Shown: positions 1 to 8,561, counted from the stretch's first letter. The stretch: DNA of 35,274 nucleotides from Terriglobales bacterium (GCA_024281115.1 JAMXLI010000154.1:1-35274); one strand, 5' to 3'. Program-made: numbers and translations. The notes: generated by a model from the sequence alone, not told the origin.

Positions 1-299
1 AGGTCTTCCGCGGGCGCTTCCGCAACAGCTTCGACAAACCGGGGCCGCTCGTGCCCAACCAGGTCACCGAATACAAAATTGACCTGCACACCAACGATCA
101 CGCCTTCCTGAAAGGCCATCGCATCATGGTGCAGGTGCAGAGCACCTGGTTCCCCCTCATTGACCGCAATCCGCAGAAATTCGTGCCTAACATCTACCAG
201 GCGTCGGATGCGGATTACCAGCCGGCAACGCAGCGGATTTACCGCTCCGCCGATCACGCCTCGTATGTTCAACTGCCGGTTGTGCCCGCGGAGCCCTGA
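1..299 (+). CDS. CocE/NonD family hydrolase, C-terminal end (partial)
   Basis: The 5' end lies outside the window. The frame is open from base 3 and ends at TGA 297-299, giving about 98 residues. The visible segment runs from FRNSFDKPGPLVP through TEYKIDLHTNDHAFLKGHRI, QVQSTWFPLIDRNPQ and IYRSADHASYVQLPVVP. This is the conserved end of the galactose-binding-like C-terminal domain of X-Pro dipeptidyl-peptidase/CocE-type serine hydrolases. The catalytic alpha/beta-hydrolase part is not in the window. Such enzymes hydrolyse esters, amides or acyl-dipeptides, and many are secreted. It is followed by 126 bases before the next + gene, so it is probably not tightly co-transcribed with it. Family assignment is fairly secure; the substrate is unknown. 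Confidence 0.85.
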   Translation, partial: VFRGRFRNSFDKPGPLVPNQVTEYKIDLHTNDHAFLKGHRIMVQVQSTWFPLIDRNPQKFVPNIYQASDADYQPATQRIYRSADHASYVQLPVVPAEP

Positions 300-385
300 T
301 CGGCTCAGTGATCGCTGGCAGTACCGCGCCCAGGGCGTCAATTCGGCCGCCATCTTCGCGGGAGCGCAGCGCGTGCCCGCCTTTC

Positions 386-415
386 TGGACAATTCGCCCA
401 CGCCCTCACTACACT
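386..415 (+). promoter_or_regulatory. possible sigma70 promoter for the FAH-like gene
   Basis: TGGACA (386-391, 5/6 to consensus) and TACACT (410-415, 4/6) are separated by 18 bases. The start codon at 426 is only 10 bases downstream of the -10 box, and no Shine-Dalgarno sequence is visible before it. If this is the promoter, the transcript would be nearly leaderless. This is weak pattern evidence only. Confidence 0.3.
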
Positions 416-425
416 TCTCTGACGT

Positions 426-1454
426 ATGCGACTGGTAACGTTTCACAACCCGGCGGGGCAAAGCCGCATTGGGGCGCGCACCGCGTCCGGCGAGATCGTG
501 GACCTGAACTCGGCATGCGGCCTGTACCTGCGCGACCAGGAGCACGAAGCCGCCTTCGCCCGCCTGGCCGATGCCCTGGTTCCTGCGAACATGCGCGCAC
601 TCTTCGAGGGGGGCGATACCAGCCTGGAAGCGGCGCGCAAGGCTTTCGACCATGTTCAGGCGCTGGGGCCGGAGGTTCGCGGCATCCGCAGCGAGCCGGT
701 CACCTACGCAGAGTCGCAGGTGACGATTAAGGCGCCCATTATCCCCAAGAAGTTTTTTCACACCGCCGGCAACTTTCGCGAGCACCACGAGGAGGCGCAG
801 CGTGCGAAGTTTTCGCACCCCGTGCGGCCGTGGATCGTCTTCTTTCAGAATATTGACGCCATCATCGGTCCCGACGAGCCGGTTATTATCCCGGACCACC
901 TGACCCAGGAAGTGGATTACGAGCTTGAACTCGCGGTCGTGCTGAAAAAGTCGGGCAAGCACTTCAGCGAGGCGGAGGCGGGCGACTACATCGGCGGCTA
1001 CGTGATTTTCAACGACGTGACCGCGCGCGACATTCAGCGGGAAGAGATGAAGTCGGGAGTGTTCAGCTTCTGCAAAGGCATTGACAGCTTCTGCCCGCTG
1101 GGCCCGCACATCGTGACCGCCGACGAGATCAGCGATCCCCACAATCTGGCCATGGAGTTGCGGGTCAACGGGGAACCGCGCCAGCGCTCCCATTCGGGCA
1201 AAATGTCAGTGAAGATCCCGCAGATCATTGCGCACTATTCCTCCATGGGCTACAGCGCGGGCGACGTGCTCTCCACCGGCACAGTTTCGGGCGTGGCCGC
1301 GTTCAGCGCCGATCCCAAGGCCTGGTATCTGAAACCCGGTGACGTCATGGAGTGTGAAATCGAGCAGATCGGCGTGCTGCGCAACCCAGTGATCTCATGG
1401 GAGCAGGCGTATGGCAAGAAGCCTGAGCCAGTGCTGGCCCGCCAGAGCGCATAA
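426..1454 (+). CDS. fumarylacetoacetate hydrolase (FAH) family protein
   Basis: This 342-residue protein has the C-terminal FAH catalytic fold, from about residue 105 to 330. Expected metal ligands are visible: E166 and E168 in DYELELAVV and D197 in VIFNDVTARD. K217 in FCKGIDSF and the late STGTVSGVA loop also fit. The family hydrolyses C-C bonds of beta-diketo acids such as fumarylpyruvate and acylpyruvates, or decarboxylates, isomerises or dehydrates related 2-oxo acids in the cytoplasm. The N-terminal ~100 residues form the small extra domain common in FAHD-like bacterial proteins. The stop is two bases before the next ATG, so it is co-transcribed with the HMGL-like gene. That pairing suggests a late ring-fission or 2-oxo-acid catabolic step. 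ATG at 426 is the first good start; exact substrate unknown. Confidence 0.9.
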   Translation: MRLVTFHNPAGQSRIGARTASGEIVDLNSACGLYLRDQEHEAAFARLADALVPANMRALFEGGDTSLEAARKAFDHVQALGPEVRGIRSEPVTYAESQVTIKAPIIPKKFFHTAGNFREHHEEAQRAKFSHPVRPWIVFFQNIDAIIGPDEPVIIPDHLTQEVDYELELAVVLKKSGKHFSEAEAGDYIGGYVIFNDVTARDIQREEMKSGVFSFCKGIDSFCPLGPHIVTADEISDPHNLAMELRVNGEPRQRSHSGKMSVKIPQIIAHYSSMGYSAGDVLSTGTVSGVAAFSADPKAWYLKPGDVMECEIEQIGVLRNPVISWEQAYGKKPEPVLARQSA

Positions 1455-1456
1455 CC

Positions 1457-2656
1457 ATGGACGGCAAGGGCGGCAAGATCTGGGTAAGTGAGTTGAACGC
1501 GCGGCCCGAAATCCGCGGCCGCTTCCGCCGCTCGCAGCCGGTCCACTTCTACGACACCACGCTGCGCGATGGCGAGCAGACAGTAGGCATTGTCCTGTCG
1601 CCGCAGCAGAAGCTGGAAATCGCCCGCCAGCTCGACCAACTGGGAATCAGCCGCATCGAGGCGGGATTCCCGCGCGTTTCGCCCGATGACGCTGAAGCCA
1701 TCCGGCTGATGACGGCGGCCCACCTGCGGGCCGAACTGTGGGGCTTCTCGCGCGCGGTGCGCGCCGATTTGGAGGAACTGGTGCGGCTGGGGGTGCGCGC
1801 CAGCGTTGTCGAGGCCCCCACCAGCGACATCAAGCTGCGGGCGTACGGGATCTCGCGCGACGAGGTGCTGCGCCGCATCCGCGAGGCGGTCACGTTTGCC
1901 CGCCAGAACGGCATCCGGGTGGCTTATTTCGCGGTGGACGGCACCCGCACCGAGCTCGAGTTCCTGAAGACGGTGTACCTCTCGGCGCTAGAGGCGGGCG
2001 CGGCCGAGATTGTTGTGGTCGATACCATCGGCGCCTGCGGCCCGGAAGCCGCCGAATTCCTCACCGCCGAGGTCTGCTGTTGGGTGGGCCCGGACATCCC
2101 CGTGCACTGGCATGGGCACAACGATTTCGGGCTGGGCACGGCGGCAGCGATTGCGGCGGTGCGGGCCGGCGCCTCCTGGGTGCAAGGCACGATCAACGGC
2201 ATGGGCGAACGCGCAGGCAATGCCGACATCGGCGAGATCGCGCTGGCGCTGCGCTGCCTCTACGACGTGCCGGTAGCGCTCGATCTGAGCAAGGTGCGCC
2301 AAGTCTCGGAGGTGGTCTGCCGCGCCGCCGGGTACGAACTGGAAGCGTGGAAGCCGCTGGTGGGAGAAAACCTGTTCATGCGCGAGAGCGGCGCGGTCGC
2401 CAGCCAGTTCCACATTCCGGAGGCCATTGAGCCCTACTCCGCCGAACTGGTGGGTGCGGATCGGCGTGTGGTGCTGGGGAAAAAGAGTGGGCTCGATTCC
2501 ATTGAAATCAAGGCGGGCGAACTCGGGCTTCCATTACCCGCGGAGGCGCGCGCCTCGGTGCTGGCAGAGGTGAAAAAGCGCGCCATCGCCAAGGGCGGCC
2601 TGCTCAGCGACGAAGAATTCCGCGAAATCGTGGGCTCGCTGGCGCCGGCGCGCTAA
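1457..2656 (+). CDS. HMGL-like / homocitrate or isopropylmalate synthase family enzyme
   Basis: This 399-residue TIM-barrel enzyme carries the signature YDTTLRDGEQ (residues 32-41). It also has metal histidines in HWHGHNDFGLG (H219, H221) and the second family signature NGMGERAGNADIGE (247-260). These enzymes condense acetyl-CoA with a 2-oxo acid, or cleave the reverse type of bond, using a divalent metal. It has a short C-terminal helical tail (GKKSGLDSIEIK onward) but no ~120-residue LeuA regulatory domain. It is therefore closer to homocitrate-synthase-like or catabolic members than to feedback-regulated LeuA. It starts two bases after the FAH-like stop, indicating one operon. No leucine or lysine-aminoadipate genes lie nearby, and lysine genes of the diaminopimelate type are present at 30.8-34 kb. 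A role in the local catabolic cluster is therefore preferred by inference. Confidence 0.85.
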   Translation: MDGKGGKIWVSELNARPEIRGRFRRSQPVHFYDTTLRDGEQTVGIVLSPQQKLEIARQLDQLGISRIEAGFPRVSPDDAEAIRLMTAAHLRAELWGFSRAVRADLEELVRLGVRASVVEAPTSDIKLRAYGISRDEVLRRIREAVTFARQNGIRVAYFAVDGTRTELEFLKTVYLSALEAGAAEIVVVDTIGACGPEAAEFLTAEVCCWVGPDIPVHWHGHNDFGLGTAAAIAAVRAGASWVQGTINGMGERAGNADIGEIALALRCLYDVPVALDLSKVRQVSEVVCRAAGYELEAWKPLVGENLFMRESGAVASQFHIPEAIEPYSAELVGADRRVVLGKKSGLDSIEIKAGELGLPLPAEARASVLAEVKKRAIAKGGLLSDEEFREIVGSLAPAR

Positions 2657-2661
2657 GTCCG

Positions 2662-2684
2662 TCGCCGGGGAAACCGGGCGGCGA
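2662..2684. terminator. stem-loop between convergent genes, possible bidirectional terminator
   Basis: TCGCC (2662-2666) pairs with GGCGA (2680-2684), with two further G-C pairs inside and a small bulge. It fills the 37-base gap between the HMGL-like stop and the stop of the opposing LLM oxidoreductase. No T-tract follows on either strand, so intrinsic termination is only a suggestion. Confidence 0.25.
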
Positions 2685-2693
2685 ACCAGCCGC

Positions 2694-3782
2694 TTAGCGT
2701 TTGGCCGCCATCCCGACGAAATGCGGCAGGACCGCGTCGCCGAACAACCGGGCCTGCTGCTCGCGGTCTTCTCCCCACAGCTCCAGCAGGATGTGCGTGC
2801 ATCCCGCGGCGCGGTACTGCTCGATGGCGGCAATGCACTCATCCGGCGTGCCCGCGATAGGGCAGACTTTTTGCAGAATATCGTCGCTGACGGCCTGCGC
2901 CGCCGCCCGGCGGCCGCCTTTCTCCATAGCTTCGGCAATGGGCGCAATTTCTTCCGGCGCCAACCCGGCATTCTTCAGGATCTCATCGGCGGACCCGCGA
3001 ATATTCTGGACTTTGTTCGCCAGGTACATGGCGGCCATCTCGCGCGCGCCTTCCCGCCCACGCCTGGCATCTTTGGCGATGCTGCCCACGATCACCGAGC
3101 CCAGGTCGAGGGCGCCAACGTCGCGGCCCGCTTTGCGCGCCCCTTCTTCCATGTTCTGGCGGGAGTAGCGCACGAAGCCGGGCGTGGTGATGGAGGCAGT
3201 CAGTAATCCGTCGGCGATCGAGCCCGCCATCTTTTGCAGCACCGGCCCAGTCGCGCCGATGTAAAGAGGCGGCATCCAGCGCGGCACGTGCGCGTCGTCC
3301 TTAAGTGCGGGGGCAAAGGCCGAGAACGCCTTGCCCTGGTACTCGACCGCTGTGCCGCTCAGCATGGCCTTAACGATCTCGATGCTCTCGCGCATCACCA
3401 CGGCGGGGCCGACTTCTTTGCCTTTCTCGCCCTCACCGATCTCCTTCATAAAGATCTTCGAAGCGCCCAGCCCGAGGAGGAAGCGGCTCTCGCCGGCGGC
3501 CTCCTGTATGACCCGCGCCTCCATGGCGATCTGCACCGGATGGCGCGTGTAGGGCGAGATGATGCCCCAACCGACGGCGATGCGCCGGGTCTCGCGCGCC
3601 AGAATGGCGGCGATGGCGGTGGAAGAACGCGCTTCCATGGAATGTTTGCGCCACCACGGGTAGGCCTCGGCCAGCCAGAACGCGTCGAAGCCGGCCGCGT
3701 CGCAGGCCTTGGCCATGCGAACCGTCTCTTCCAGCGGCTCCATGCTCAGTTGCAGGACCCCAATGCGAAAAGGAACGCTCAT
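2694..3782 (-). CDS. LLM class flavin/F420-dependent oxidoreductase
   Basis: This 362-residue protein is of the bacterial luciferase-like monooxygenase superfamily. Its N-terminus (FRIGVLQLSMEPLEETVRMA, then GFDAFWLAEAYPWW) is the first beta-alpha unit of the TIM barrel. RIAVGWGIISPYTRHPVQIA and FLLGLGAS follow the pattern of F420-dependent methylenetetrahydromethanopterin-reductase-like and FMN-dependent members. PLYIGATGPVLQKMAG and ADGLLT match the cofactor-binding end. The family oxidises or hydroxylates small organics with FMNH2 or F420H2. It is the last gene of the long minus-strand operon, 92 bases after the preceding gene, and ends 37 bases from the convergent + operon. Whether FMN or F420 is used cannot be decided here. 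Confidence 0.85.
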   Translation of the reverse strand: MSVPFRIGVLQLSMEPLEETVRMAKACDAAGFDAFWLAEAYPWWRKHSMEARSSTAIAAILARETRRIAVGWGIISPYTRHPVQIAMEARVIQEAAGESRFLLGLGASKIFMKEIGEGEKGKEVGPAVVMRESIEIVKAMLSGTAVEYQGKAFSAFAPALKDDAHVPRWMPPLYIGATGPVLQKMAGSIADGLLTASITTPGFVRYSRQNMEEGARKAGRDVGALDLGSVIVGSIAKDARRGREGAREMAAMYLANKVQNIRGSADEILKNAGLAPEEIAPIAEAMEKGGRRAAAQAVSDDILQKVCPIAGTPDECIAAIEQYRAAGCTHILLELWGEDREQQARLFGDAVLPHFVGMAAKR

Positions 3783-3874
3783 GATCCTTCCTTCGGGTGC
3801 GATAAGTGTGTTGCCGCCATTGCGAACCCTGCCACCTTCGGCCTCAGCCCGCTTCCTTCATGGCCGCGGCCGTT

Positions 3875-4795
3875 CTAAGGATCCCTCCACCCATGCTCCA
3901 GGCCCTTGATGAGCGCCCAGAGCGCGCGGTTGAGGGGCGTAGGCACTCCCGTCTTTTCGCCCCAGCGCACGATGGCGCCATTCATGAAGTCCACCTCGGT
4001 CGGTCGCCTGGCCAGCACGTCCTGAAGCATGCTGGCCTTGTGCTTGCCGGGCGCGCTCGCGCCTTTCTGCACCAGGGCGCGCGGGTCGCCGTGCAGCGCG
4101 ATATTTAACGCGCGGGCCACGGCTTCGCCTTCCGCGATCAGGTCTTCAAAAAGCTGACCCGTGGGCGGGAAACGCGTGGCTGCCCCGTGATGCAAAAGAG
4201 TGAGCGCGCCCACCGGGTTCGTGGAGGCATTAAAGATGAGCTTGGTCCATTGCGCGCCGCGCGCGTCCGCTAATGCGATGGTGTTCATGCCCGCGGCCGT
4301 AAGGGCGGCCGCGAGTTCCTCCACCTTCGCCATGGGCGTTGCGGTCGGCTCAAACGGCCCCATCCAGGTGTCGCCCTTAATGTCGTAGCCGATGTGCCCG
4401 GGAGCGATGGGGTGCCCGGCGGGAAACGTGGTGCCCCGAATGACATACTTCACGTGCTCGGCGATGAGTTCTTCGTTGCCGACGCCGTTTTGCACGGAGC
4501 ACACTGCGCTCTGATCGTCGAAGGCGCGCGCCGCCTGCGCGATCGCCGACTTGGTATGGATGGCCTTGGTGGCGACAATGCCGTAGTCGCAGCGCGGAAT
4601 TTCGCCAGGATCGCTGGTGGCGTTCACCTGGACCGTGAAGTCTGCCGCCCCGGAAAGGCGCAGCCCACGCTCGCGCATCGCCTGGGTGTGCTCCTTCCAC
4701 ACGTCGTAGGCCCACACCTCGTGGTCCCCGGAACGCGCCAGGTGGGCCGCAAACAGGCTGCCTACCGCGCCGCAACCGATCACGCAGATTCTCAT
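3875..4795 (-). CDS. 2-dehydropantoate 2-reductase family protein (paralogue 1)
   Basis: This 306-residue PanE/ApbA-family protein starts with a Rossmann motif GCGAVG (7-12). It has QNGVGNE with N103, the presumed catalytic lysine K185 in WTKLIFNAS, and E267 in RPTEVDF of the C-terminal helical domain. These correspond by eye to the essential Lys, Asn and Glu of E. coli PanE. The family reduces 2-oxo acids with branched hydroxyl chains using NADPH. A second copy lies at 8562-9530. Both share GDTWMGPFEP-like, KLIFNAS and PTEVDF segments and are clearly paralogues. No pantothenate genes are nearby, and the operon setting with M24, M20 and molybdenum hydroxylase genes suggests oxidation or reduction of a pathway-specific 2-oxo or 2-hydroxy acid rather than CoA synthesis. 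The start ATG at 4795 leaves a 56-base gap to the upstream gene. Confidence 0.85.
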   Translation of the reverse strand: MRICVIGCGAVGSLFAAHLARSGDHEVWAYDVWKEHTQAMRERGLRLSGAADFTVQVNATSDPGEIPRCDYGIVATKAIHTKSAIAQAARAFDDQSAVCSVQNGVGNEELIAEHVKYVIRGTTFPAGHPIAPGHIGYDIKGDTWMGPFEPTATPMAKVEELAAALTAAGMNTIALADARGAQWTKLIFNASTNPVGALTLLHHGAATRFPPTGQLFEDLIAEGEAVARALNIALHGDPRALVQKGASAPGKHKASMLQDVLARRPTEVDFMNGAIVRWGEKTGVPTPLNRALWALIKGLEHGWRDP

Positions 4796-4851
4796 CGTCA
4801 GCCGTTCAGCACCAGGAATGAACAGACTTTCGGATTTCTTGCACCATAGGC

Positions 4852-5994
4852 CTACGTCAGCGCCGACTCGCGGGTTTCCCTGCCGCTAAAGAACTTCCAG
4901 GGCACATCCGCCAGGCACTCCCCCGCATTCTTGCCGATGCGGTAGGTGTCCTGGGTGTACAGGCAGATTTTGCCGTCCTGGTCTACCACCTGCGGGTGCA
5001 GGGAGAAAATCATGTTTTCTCGAAGCGGCACTTCGCTCCGGGCGCCGATTGCCGGGTACTCGATCATGGTGGCGCCGATTGAGTGTCCTGACAGGTGCCC
5101 CAGGGAAAACCCATAGCGCGCGAAGGTATCGGCCACGGCGCGGTGCACGGTGCTGGCGAGCTCGCCTTCCTTCATGAGCGCGCGGGCCGCCTCCAGGGCT
5201 TCGGGATAGGCCTGCGCCATGCGCTCGGTGACGCGACTGGGCTTGGACTGGATCAGGGGACGTGAAAACTCCACCCAGTATCCGCCCGCCCCGGTGATCT
5301 CGAGCGAGTACAGCAGCAGGTCATCGCTCTGTACCATGCGGTGCCCAGGGACCTTGAAATACGCGTCGGCCTCGCCGCGCTCGCCGGAAAGCAGGATGTT
5401 CATCATGCGGGGACCTGCGCCGCGCGCGAAGAAGCGCTCGACTGCGGGCGCCATGATCTCGGCCTCGGTCTTGCCCGGCCGATAAGCCTCCACCAATGCC
5501 CAGAAACCGTCGAGGATGATGTCCATGGCGTCGCGGACTTCCGCCAGTTCCTCCTGGCTTTTGACGGCGCGCGCCATATCAAACTGGAAGTCGAACGGGA
5601 CCAGTTCCGCCGGGCCGCGCTCCAGTTGGCGGTAGTCGCGCACCGCCATCACGAAGTCCAGTCCGTACACGCCCAGCCGCTTCCAGTTCCCGTCGGCGGC
5701 GCGCTGCCGGATCCACTCTCCGGGAACGTCGGGCCAGACCTGGTCGCGCACCCAGGGTTTTGCCTTATCGCCGATCCAGCGCGCTTCCCGGGGAAATACC
5801 AGGGTGGGCTCCCCCTTCAACGGAAACAGCACATATACGTAGCGGTGCACAATCTCGAAGCCCGACATGTACAGCACCGCGCCCTCGAACCCGGCGTACT
5901 GATTGCCGCACACGATGAGCGCATCCAGTCCCTCGGCGCGCATGGCCTCGCGGACGTTGTGGTACCTGCGTTCAATTTCCTGCCGGCTAGGCAT
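4852..5994 (-). CDS. M24 (creatinase/aminopeptidase P-like) family protein with altered metal ligands
   Basis: This 380-residue pita-bread protein has an N-terminal creatinase-type domain (1-140) and a C-terminal M24 domain. At the five positions expected to hold Asp, Asp, His, Glu, Glu in M24 metallopeptidases it seems to have E232 (LEITGAGGYW) and E242 (VEFSRP). The remaining three are H304 (SGHSIGA), H333 (FSLHPQV) and Q348 (YTQDTYRI). A normal dinuclear metal site is therefore unlikely. Known metal-free relatives such as creatinase are amidinohydrolases, so a non-peptidase hydrolase acting on a small N-substituted acid is plausible. It lies 76 bases after the M20 gene and 56 before the reductase in the same operon. 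The alignment was done by eye, so ligand assignments have one-residue uncertainty. Confidence 0.8.
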   Translation of the reverse strand: MPSRQEIERRYHNVREAMRAEGLDALIVCGNQYAGFEGAVLYMSGFEIVHRYVYVLFPLKGEPTLVFPREARWIGDKAKPWVRDQVWPDVPGEWIRQRAADGNWKRLGVYGLDFVMAVRDYRQLERGPAELVPFDFQFDMARAVKSQEELAEVRDAMDIILDGFWALVEAYRPGKTEAEIMAPAVERFFARGAGPRMMNILLSGERGEADAYFKVPGHRMVQSDDLLLYSLEITGAGGYWVEFSRPLIQSKPSRVTERMAQAYPEALEAARALMKEGELASTVHRAVADTFARYGFSLGHLSGHSIGATMIEYPAIGARSEVPLRENMIFSLHPQVVDQDGKICLYTQDTYRIGKNAGECLADVPWKFFSGRETRESALT

Positions 5995-6070
5995 GATTCA
6001 TTAGCTCGTAGTCCCTGTCCCTTCGCAACGACTGGCTCGGTCCGACGGCTCAACCCTTTCCGTCAACGTC

Positions 6071-7354
6071 TCAGGCGTCGCCGGCCACGGAACCGCACAA
6101 CTCGGCCGCGGTCAGCGCATAAATCCTGGTCATATCCACCAGCGTTTTGATGGCCACCTTCTCCCCCTGCCGATCGCGGGGCCCGCTGGAAGGGCCGTAA
6201 TTCACCGTGGGGACGTCGAAGCGGGTGAGCACAGAGGCATCCGAGCACCACAGGACCGTGTCGTACCTGGGCACGCTGCCCATGACGCGAGTGTGGTTGG
6301 CTTCGATCGCCTTGATCATAGGGTGATCGGCGGCGATGCGTGCTCCCGGCACCGAGACAAAGGTTTCGAACTCAAGCTCGTAAGCGGGATACTTCCGGCG
6401 CAAATCCTCGAACATCGCCCGAACGTGATGCCGCACCTCGTCCATTTTCATCCGTGGCGGCACGCGCACATCCAGGAACAGGTCGGCGCGGTCGGGCGTG
6501 CGGCTTACCCGCCAGGGATATCCGGCCTGCACACAGCCGATATTGGCCACGCCCTGGTGTCCGCCGTACGCCGTCTTCTTCTCCCATTCGTCGCACCACT
6601 GCACCACATCCGTGAAGATGCGCTGCAGACGGCGAGTGGAAGTCTGGTCCGCCCGCCCTTCGGCAAAGGCGCTGTGGACATAAATGCCGTGCGTGGAGAG
6701 GCGCACCCACAGGGATCCGTAGTGCTCCAGCACGATCTGCATATCGGTGGGCTCGCCCAGGATGCACATATCGGGCACGATGCCGTGCGCCACCATGTAA
6801 TGCGTGCCCACGCCATAGCCGCGATACTGTTTGCCCTGGTACTCGCCCCACTGGGTTTTTTCGATTTCGCCCGCGACCGCGCCAATCACCACGTCGCCCC
6901 GCAGCCGCACCCCCGCGCGCTGCAGCGCTCGCAGCGCATGCGTGTAGCAGGCCAGCGCGCCCTTCATGTTGTAAATGCCAAGCCCGAAGATCATGCCTTC
7001 CTGAATGACGGCTTTGGGCTTGTATCCCGGCCCGGTGAGGAAGGGCTCCGCGCCCGTGTTCGAAGTATCCATGTGGCCGTTGAACATCAGGGTTGGGCCG
7101 CCGCCCTCGCCCCGCCAGCGGCCGATCACATTGGCCCTGCCTTCCTCAATTTCCTGCCAGGTGATCTCCAGCCCCAGCGGCTCGAAGGCGGCACGCATGT
7201 ATTCCGCCATGCGCAATTCCTCCCCCGTGGGGCTGGGAATATTGACCAGGTCGCAGCACATCGCCACCAGCGCCTGCTCATCTACTTCCGCGGCGATCCG
7301 GTCCACCAGCTTGGGACTCAATGCGGCCTTGCTAGCCATGGGAATCGAAGTCAA
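6071..7354 (-). CDS. M20 family hydrolase (ArgE/DapE-like), atypical metal site
   Basis: This 427-residue protein has the M20 catalytic and lid domains. It keeps the first metal His and catalytic Asp in FNGHMDTSN (H94, D96), the acidic pair region AGEIEKTQ (E163/E165) and the GEPT glutamate (E201). Two expected ligands look replaced: the bridging Asp of the usual DMKG motif is Asn129 (IYNMKGALA), and the final His before the C-terminal glutamate appears as Asp394 (GPRDRQGE). M20 enzymes deacylate N-acyl amino acids or cleave small peptides and carbamoyl acids. The 15-residue stretch after E165 is longer than in ArgE. The start is two bases after the upstream M24 stop, implying tight co-expression. 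Function as a hydrolase of an amide intermediate is inferred; retention of activity is uncertain. Confidence 0.82.
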   Translation of the reverse strand: MTSIPMASKAALSPKLVDRIAAEVDEQALVAMCCDLVNIPSPTGEELRMAEYMRAAFEPLGLEITWQEIEEGRANVIGRWRGEGGGPTLMFNGHMDTSNTGAEPFLTGPGYKPKAVIQEGMIFGLGIYNMKGALACYTHALRALQRAGVRLRGDVVIGAVAGEIEKTQWGEYQGKQYRGYGVGTHYMVAHGIVPDMCILGEPTDMQIVLEHYGSLWVRLSTHGIYVHSAFAEGRADQTSTRRLQRIFTDVVQWCDEWEKKTAYGGHQGVANIGCVQAGYPWRVSRTPDRADLFLDVRVPPRMKMDEVRHHVRAMFEDLRRKYPAYELEFETFVSVPGARIAADHPMIKAIEANHTRVMGSVPRYDTVLWCSDASVLTRFDVPTVNYGPSSGPRDRQGEKVAIKTLVDMTRIYALTAAELCGSVAGDA

Positions 7355-7356
7355 GC

Positions 7357-8550
7357 CTATGCCGCCGCCTTGCCGGCCAGGCGGAAGTCGTCAGGATACG
7401 TACACAGCTTCTCGCTGCCTTTCTCCTTGATCAGGAAATTATCTTCCAGGCGCAGCCCGCCGCCTTCAGGCCAGTAGATGCCCGGCTCGATGGCGAGCAC
7501 CATGTTCTTGCGCATTTTGCCCGTGCCGGCCTGGTGGGCATAGGGCGGCTCGTGCGCGCGCGCGCCCACGCCGTGGCAGATCGGGTGCGACGGCTGTCCC
7601 GGATAGCCACCCTCGCTGATGCGGGCCCGCACCATGCGGTCCAACTCGGGGAAATCGGCGCCCTCCTTGGCGAAGGCGACTGCTTCGTTGAACACCTTCA
7701 GCAGGAGATCCAGCAGCTTCTGGTAGCGCGGACTCAACTCGCCCGGGCAGATGTTCTTGGTGAGGTCGGTCCAGTACCCGTCGGCGCACACCCAGATTTC
7801 GAGCAGCGTGGGCTCGTCCTTCTGCACCGGCCGGTCGCCGGTGGCGGTGAATGTCCGGATCCCCGGCCCCGACCAGACCAGGGTGAAAGCACGCGCCATC
7901 TCCACCTTGCCGTGGTACCCGACGCCCATGCCGTGCACGAAGCCTTCATACATCGCGCCCACTTCGCTTTCCTTCATCCCCGGACGGATGTGGGCGCGCG
8001 TGTGCTCCATGGCCAGCGCGGCCAGCTCATTGGCCAGGCGCATGCGCTCAATCTCCTGCGGAGTCTTGATGGAACGTGCCTCCACCAGCAAGGGGGTCGC
8101 GTCCACCACCTGTCCCGCAGCCTTCTTGAAGGCGTCGAAGAAGTTCTGCGTGGGCGTGGTCGGCTCGCCCACCATGCGGTCGGCCGATTGCGTTCCCATG
8201 TTTAGCTCGATGCCGACTTTGTCCGCGCATCCCCGCTCTCGCAAGACCGCCAGCGCCAGGTCGAGGGCGCGGTACTGAGGAGGGCGAGGATCGCGCGCAT
8301 CGTACCCCCCGAACAGGCGCAAGTCCCGGGTCCAGGAATTGCGCTCAGCGTCGGCCTGTTGCGGCTCCAGCGCGATCAGGACCGGCTCGCCCTCGCGGGG
8401 AAACACGACCGCGTCGTACCCCTTCATGCACCAGTAGTTGGTGAGGTACAGGATGTTGTCGGGCGCGCGCACCACCAGCGCACTGATGTCCTGATCCTTC
8501 ATGAGCGCCCGCACACGCTCCAGTTTCGGCTTGTCAACCGGATAAGGCAT
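7357..8550 (-). CDS. M24 family metallohydrolase (Xaa-Pro aminopeptidase-like)
   Basis: This is 397 residues from ATG at 8550. The frame stays open to 8802, but that extension lies inside the upstream reductase gene and encodes low-complexity residues, so it is rejected. An AGGA sequence a few bases upstream supports 8550. The C-terminal M24 domain shows E251 (LLEIWVCADGYW, where Asp is usual) and D262 (WTDLTKN). It also shows H326 (CHGVGARAHEPP), E355 (AIEPGIYWP) and E369 (GLRLEDNFL). A metal site is therefore essentially present, with one Asp-to-Glu change. Enzymes of this type cleave X-Pro peptides or small amides, and some (ectoine hydrolase DoeA/EutD, for example) are catabolic non-peptidases. 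Gene spacing is 11 bases from the reductase and 2 bases to the M20 gene, giving a tight reductase-M24-M20 unit. Confidence 0.85.
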   Translation of the reverse strand: MPYPVDKPKLERVRALMKDQDISALVVRAPDNILYLTNYWCMKGYDAVVFPREGEPVLIALEPQQADAERNSWTRDLRLFGGYDARDPRPPQYRALDLALAVLRERGCADKVGIELNMGTQSADRMVGEPTTPTQNFFDAFKKAAGQVVDATPLLVEARSIKTPQEIERMRLANELAALAMEHTRAHIRPGMKESEVGAMYEGFVHGMGVGYHGKVEMARAFTLVWSGPGIRTFTATGDRPVQKDEPTLLEIWVCADGYWTDLTKNICPGELSPRYQKLLDLLLKVFNEAVAFAKEGADFPELDRMVRARISEGGYPGQPSHPICHGVGARAHEPPYAHQAGTGKMRKNMVLAIEPGIYWPEGGGLRLEDNFLIKEKGSEKLCTYPDDFRLAGKAAA

Positions 8551-8561
8551 GGTCCTGGTCG

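Noticed and set aside
1457-2656. Leucine-pathway LeuA
   Set aside because: It lacks the C-terminal regulatory domain and any leu neighbours. It is kept as an HMGL-like family member.
3875-4795. Pantothenate biosynthesis panE
   Set aside because: Two paralogues sit in a catabolic operon and no other pan genes are present. A family-level name only is used.
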